Source: Rhea pennata (lineage: Eukaryota; Chordata; Aves; Rheiformes; Rheidae). Taken from it: 64,000 nucleotides of DNA. Both the position numbers and the translations under genes were made by a program. The first letter of the stretch is position 1. Each line of letters opens with the position of its first letter. Below the pieces are notes generated by a model. The model was not told the DNA's origin. It did no database searches and saw nothing but the letters and a program-made list of their open reading frames with translations. Location of the stretch: positions 57,762,553 to 57,826,552 of the forward strand of contig NC_084702.1 of the NCBI RefSeq assembly GCF_028389875.1, in the 5' to 3' direction. Positions 59,901-64,000 of the stretch are shown piece by piece.

Positions 59901-62900
59901 ATTTTACTACAATAATTTGATTTATTTGTTCTGTTTTGTTTTTTAGTTTAAAGGATCTGATCCAGAATGAAGATGTGAAACCCAAGCTGCAATACATCAT
60001 GACTAACCCTTCCTTTTCTATGGTAACAGTTCAAAGTGAAGATAGTGGAATAACCTGGGAAACCAGCTCAAGCAGATGTTCTACTCCCTGGGCCTCAGAA
60101 ACTAGTACAACTTCTGATCTTTATAGTATGGAAAGTTCACCAGTAGGTTCTCCTCCAGGAAAAGTTATCTTTATTATGGATGAAGGCAAGATTATTCGGA
60201 AAAGGAAGCGTAAACCTTCAAGTAGGGCGATGATGCCTACAAATCTGAAGAGAGGCCAGGGCAATAAAAAACGTGACTTTTCTGGAATGCAGAGACAAGA
60301 ACCAAGAACTGTTCTAGCAGATGTGCAGGGCTCAGTGTTAAATGTTGAACAAATGGATGCACAAGATACAGATGAGGAAATGTTAGAAGACAAAGAAGAT
60401 TTGGAGAACATTGCAGAAGAACCAGTAAAACGTGCTCCAATAAGATCGATTTTTCGAGAAAACAAACTGAGAAAAGTAGGGCCAATCCTTGGAGGACCAG
60501 TAAAAGCTAGAATCCAGCTGTTCAATTCAATTTTTGGAGGAACTGGTCCCTCCCCTGAAACACTAGAAAAAACTGGAATCCAGAGGTCTAGTTCAATTTC
60601 AGGAGAATCTGAACATTCTCTTGAAACATCAGTAAGAGAAAGATTGCAGAAGTTCAGTTCATTTTCAGAAGGAACACGTCCAAAACCTTTCCATAAAGCA
60701 AGAAGTAGAAATCTTGAAACACCATCAGAGAGAAGAAAAGAGCAAAGACGGCAACTCACGTCACAAACAAATCAAAGCTATTCGTCACCTACAGTGCCTC
60801 TTGAAAAACGGCTTCCTAATAGAGATGACATTTCATCTCAAAATATTAAACCTGTTAAGACGAAAAATAAACCTAGCACATTTTCAAACTCTGGTGCAGA
60901 AATAACTCTACAGCGTGAAGAAATAAAGGAAAGCCAATCTCTATTTGAGACTCCAAGTAAGATGTCGAGACAGTCACTGGAGTCCTGCCTTCCTGAAGAG
61001 GCAACGAAGCAGCAAAGTTACGCATACTCCCCTGAGGCCAAAAGAGCAATGACACAGCAGTCAATGTCTGTTCCACTAGATCCTGGTGATAAACCAGAGA
61101 AACAAGTGACGCTTCTTTCAGCTGAGACTCCAAACCAGAAACCAGACCGATCACTGCTGACTGCACCAGGTCTTCTGGCTGAACCAAAGGAGCAGGAAAT
61201 TCATCCCCAGTCTGTTCCAACAGGTTCTGTTCATGAATTAGACGGGCAAGCTCCCCAAACTGTTTTCCCTACGTCAACAGCATCTGTGTCAGAACATCCT
61301 GAGAAAGAAGTACAGAAGTCAGCAATTCAGTCTTACTTACCTTGTGCTCCATCAGCTAAATCCAAATATTCCACTCTATCAGAAACAAAACAGGAGGATG
61401 AGATTCCTCATTCATTGAAAACTGCGCAGTCAGAACCTGAACATGTGTTTTTATCGCATTCTATAGACGAAGCAGAGAAGCAAGAAACTCAGTGTCACTC
61501 ATCAGTAACTGCACAGTCAGAAATTGAGCATTCAGCTTTACTGTATTCTGTTAAAAAAACAGAGGAACAAAAGACTCCAGTACCAGAGACCCCAAATGTT
61601 CATTTAGAGAAGCAAAGCATTCAGACTCATTCCAAAACTACTCAGCTGGAGTATGAAAGACAAGATTTTCCTGCCTTTATTCAGGAAGTAGAGGAGCAGG
61701 AAACTAAACTGTATTCACATATTCCTGAAAAAATAGAGTCTAAATATTTTGGCATTTCATATCCGGTTCAGACAGAAACACAGGAAACTCAGAAATTTTC
61801 ACCTGTAAATACAGCAGTAGATTTGGATCACCCCAGTATTTCTATTCAAAAAAACAAACAAACAGAGAGTATACAACTGGAAATGGAACATGCAGATTTC
61901 TCATATAGCGGTGAAGTAACTGAGGAATCAGTGAGAACACAGATGGAAACAGAGTATCCAGACTTCTCTTTTTCCAAAGAAACAGAGGACTTGGAGAGTG
62001 CACAGCCGGAGATGGAGCATCCAGATTTCTCATATTCCAGGGAGAAAACAGAGGACTCGGAGAGTGCACAGCCAGAGATGGAGCATCCAGATTTCTCATA
62101 TTCCAGGGAGAAAACAGAGGACTCGGAGGGTGCACAGCCAGAGATGGAGCATCCAGATTTCTCATATTCCAGGGAGAAAACAGAGGACTCGGAGGGTGCA
62201 CAGCCAGAGATGGAGCATCCAGATTTCTCATATTCCAGGGAGAAAACAGAGGACTCGGAGAGTGCACAGCCAGAGATGGAGCATCCAGATTTCTCATTTT
62301 CCAGGGAGAAAACAGAGGACTTGGAGAGTGCACAGCTGGAGATGGAGCATCCAGATTTCTCATATTCCAGGGAGAAAACAGAGGACTCGGAGAGTGCACA
62401 GCTGGAGATGGAGCATCCAGATTTCTCATATTTCAGGGAAAAAACAGAGGACTCGGAGAGTGCACAGCCGGAGATGGAGCATCCAGATTTCTCATATTCC
62501 AGGGAGAAAACAGAGGACTCGGAGAGTGCACAGCCGGAGATGGAGCATCCAGATTTCTCATATTCCAGGGAGAAAACAGAGGACTCGGAGAGTGCACAGC
62601 TAGAGATGGAGCATCCAGATTTCTCATATTCCCGGGAAAAAACAGTTGAATCAGAGGGTACACAGCCAGAGGTGGAGCATCTAGATTCTTCGTATTTCAG
62701 AGAAGAAAGAGAGGAATCAGAGAGTGCACAACTGGAGACTGAGCATCTGGACTTCTCCTTTTCCAAGGAAAAAACAGAGGAATTGCAGGGTGCACCACTG
62801 GAGATTGAGCATGCAGACTTCTTGCATTCCAAGGAAGAAAAGGTGGCATCAGAGGGTACAGAACTGGATAGAGAACATCTAGATTTCTTATATACAGGGA

Positions 62901-64000
62901 AAGAAACAGAAGAACTGCAGAGTGCCCAGCTGGAGAAGAGTCATCCATCTTTCTCATATTCCAGGAAAGAAATAGTGGCATCAGAGAGTGCACAGCTGGA
63001 CACAGGGCATCCAGATTTCTCATATGCAAGGAAAGAAACAGAAGATTTGCAAAGTCCTCCACTGGAGGAGAAGCATCCAGATTTCTCAAGTGCAAGAGAA
63101 GAAATGGGGAAATCAGAGGATGCACAGCAGGAGAGAAAGAATCTACATTTTTCATCTTCCAGAGAAGAAATAGAGAAACTGGAGAGTACACAACTGGGGA
63201 CTGAGCATCTGGACTTTCCCAGGGAAGAAACAGAGGAATTGCAGAGTGCACCACTGGAGATGGAGCATGCAGACTTCTTGCATTCCAAGGAAGAAATGAT
63301 GGCATCAGGGAGTGCACAACTGGACACAGAGCTTCCAGATTTCTCACATCCCAGGGAGGAAATAGTGGAATTGGCAAGTGCACAGCTAGACATGGAGCCT
63401 CCAGCTTTCCCATATTCCAGGGAAGAAACAGAGAAATCAGGCCATGCGCAGCTAGAGAGGGAGCATCCAGCTTTCTCATATTCCAGGGAAGAAATAGTGG
63501 AATCAGGGAATACACAGGTGGAAACCAAGCATCTGGAATTCTGTTTTTCCAGGGAAGAAACAGGGAAACAGAAATATGTTCCTTTGGAACTGGAACACTC
63601 AAAGTTCCCATATTCTCACAAAGAAGCAGAGCAACAAGAAACAGCACAGCTCGTGCTGGATCCTTCAGACTTATATTCAGTGGAAGAAGAGAAAGAAAAC
63701 ACTACAGAACTTGAATTGGTGTATGCATCTGATATATCTGATTCGACTGGAAGAGCTGAGGCACAGCAAACTGGGTACTTGGGGTCAGAACATTCAGATT
63801 TACCATATCCTACAAATAAAAGAAAGCAGCAAGAAATGGCACAAGTAGATTCGGACAATTCTCATTTGTCGTATTTTGGTGTCAAAGTTGAATACCCACA
63901 GTCTGCGCAGCAGGATTCACAGCTGTATAGAGATAAGCTGTATTCCCTTGACAAGGCAGGGAAAGAAGAAACTCGTCAACTGCGGTCAGAGCATGCAGTT
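53832..64000 (+). CDS. CMYA5: CMYA5 (myospryn), N-terminal part, runs off the window
   Basis: Exon 1 (149 nt) joins exon 2 to give 1401 residues in the window with no stop, and the frame is open at base 64000. The junction region YIMTNPSFSMVTVQSEDSG and the following TWETSSSRCSTPWASE match vertebrate myospryn strongly. Myospryn (also called TRIM76) is a giant muscle protein. From the literature, it anchors protein kinase A, binds dysbindin, desmin and alpha-actinin, and sits at costameres and the sarcomere edge. Its C-terminal coiled coil, FN3 and SPRY domains lie beyond the window. Seen here: a poly-glutamate N terminus, a conserved acidic block, a basic cluster (RKRKRKPSSR), a long disordered charged region and a 22-residue tandem repeat array (residues about 689-1298). 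It is intact with no frameshift. Confidence 0.96.
53895..53942 (+). repeat. CMYA5: GAR trinucleotide repeat encoding Glu16
   Basis: Sixteen GAA/GAG codons in a row. Interruptions by GAA at the start and in the middle suggest moderate stability. Confidence 0.95.
54597..54653 (+). repeat. 19-bp G-rich minisatellite, three copies
   Basis: GTGGGGCCTGGGGCCGCGT is repeated three times head to tail, with one change at the end of the third copy. The regularly spaced G4 runs could fold as a G-quadruplex on the + strand. Confidence 0.95.
56260..56420. other. Secondary CpG-rich cluster in CMYA5 intron 1
   Basis: A compact CpG-dense stretch about 2.4 kb downstream of the first exon. It may be an intronic enhancer, an alternative promoter or an extension of the main island; the sequence alone does not decide. 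Confidence 0.45.
59947..64000 (+). CDS. CMYA5: CMYA5 giant coding exon 2 (partial)
   Basis: Acceptor TTGTTTTTTAG. The exon completes codon 50 (Ser) and continues SLKDLIQNEDVKPKLQ. The first about 60 residues are strongly conserved. Then comes GKVIFIMDEGKIIRKRKRK (near residues 120-140), in which KVIF fits the protein phosphatase 1 docking pattern and RKRKRK looks like a nuclear localisation signal. KLRKVGPILGGPVKARIQLF (near residues 225-245) is another conserved-looking patch. The remainder is acidic, Ser/Thr/Gln-rich and predicted disordered by composition. From residue about 689 the 22-residue repeats begin. A single exon of more than 4 kb without a stop is typical of this gene. Confidence 0.97.
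61862..63691 (+). repeat. CMYA5: In-frame 66-bp tandem repeat array (22-residue units)
   Basis: About 28 units lie within CMYA5 exon 2. Ten consecutive units at 61982-62641 are almost identical, with exact 66-bp spacing (starts at 61982, 62048, 62114 and so on). Each carries the core EHPDFSYS flanked by an acidic T-E-D-S-E block and a basic R-E-K end. Two diverged short units precede them (57 and 63 bp). About 16 progressively diverged units follow, one with a 6-bp deletion (unit at 63170). The acidic Ser/Thr block resembles casein kinase 2 sites. All indels are multiples of three, showing selection on the frame. Confidence 0.95.

Larger units (their letters stand above)
53981..59946 (+). other. 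CMYA5: CMYA5 intron 1
   Basis: Its 5' half is GC-rich, with a G-rich minisatellite (54597-54653) and secondary GC/CpG clusters near 55830-55920, 56260-56420 and 56690-56780. A further GC-richer block spans 58300-59050, and the last 900 bp are AT-rich. No exon with recognisable homology was found. Frames on both strands in the GC-rich part have the character of chance open frames. Confidence 0.75.

Noticed and set aside
61982-62641. Regularly spaced repeats considered as a CRISPR-like array
   Set aside because: Units are contiguous with no unique spacers, lie in a eukaryotic exon and translate in frame.
61846-62832. Antisense 328-codon and sense 201-codon repeat proteins
   Set aside because: They are frame shadows of the 66-bp CMYA5 repeat; only the frame continuing from conserved myospryn sequence is supported.
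62697-63858. Antisense frames of 316, 195 and 80 codons over the downstream diverged repeats
   Set aside because: Same repeat-shadow effect; the sense frame is myospryn.

Overview
This is vertebrate nuclear DNA, almost certainly from a bird. The evidence is split genes with canonical splice sites, AT-rich introns, GC-rich promoter islands, very few transposable elements, and two short CR1 LINE 3' fragments of the kind that dominates avian genomes. Two genes are present, both on the + strand and head to tail: TENT2 (PAPD4/GLD2, a cytoplasmic poly(A) polymerase) and the first part of CMYA5 (myospryn, a giant muscle protein). This order matches the human 5q14 segment, which from general knowledge corresponds to part of the avian Z chromosome (inference, not tested here).

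Layout. 1-4480 is AT-rich upstream DNA with no gene I can support; it holds a worn tandem duplication near 3430-3930. 4480-5180 is the TENT2 CpG-island promoter and non-coding first exon. 6899-48838 carries 14 TENT2 coding exons, which I assembled by hand into an uninterrupted 499-residue protein. All junctions keep frame, and one intron (intron 7) uses a rare GC-AG splice pair. 48839 to about 49890 (possibly to 53407) is the TENT2 3' UTR, with several poly(A) signals. 53500-54200 is the CMYA5 CpG-island promoter with a TATA-like box and coding exon 1. 53981-59946 is CMYA5 intron 1. 59947 to the window edge is the start of the giant CMYA5 exon 2, still open at base 64000.

How the parts relate. 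TENT2 acts on RNA 3' ends and CMYA5 is a sarcomere/costamere scaffold. They are neighbours by conserved synteny and I see no sign of shared function. I found no exotic or undescribed system. The most notable structure is inside CMYA5 exon 2: an in-frame 66-bp (22-residue) tandem repeat with about ten nearly identical copies at 61982-62641, flanked by progressively diverged copies out to about 63690. Other items worth a look are the GC-AG intron, a 13-nt candidate microexon in TENT2 intron 5, CPE and Pumilio motifs in the TENT2 3' UTR, and a G-rich minisatellite in CMYA5 intron 1.
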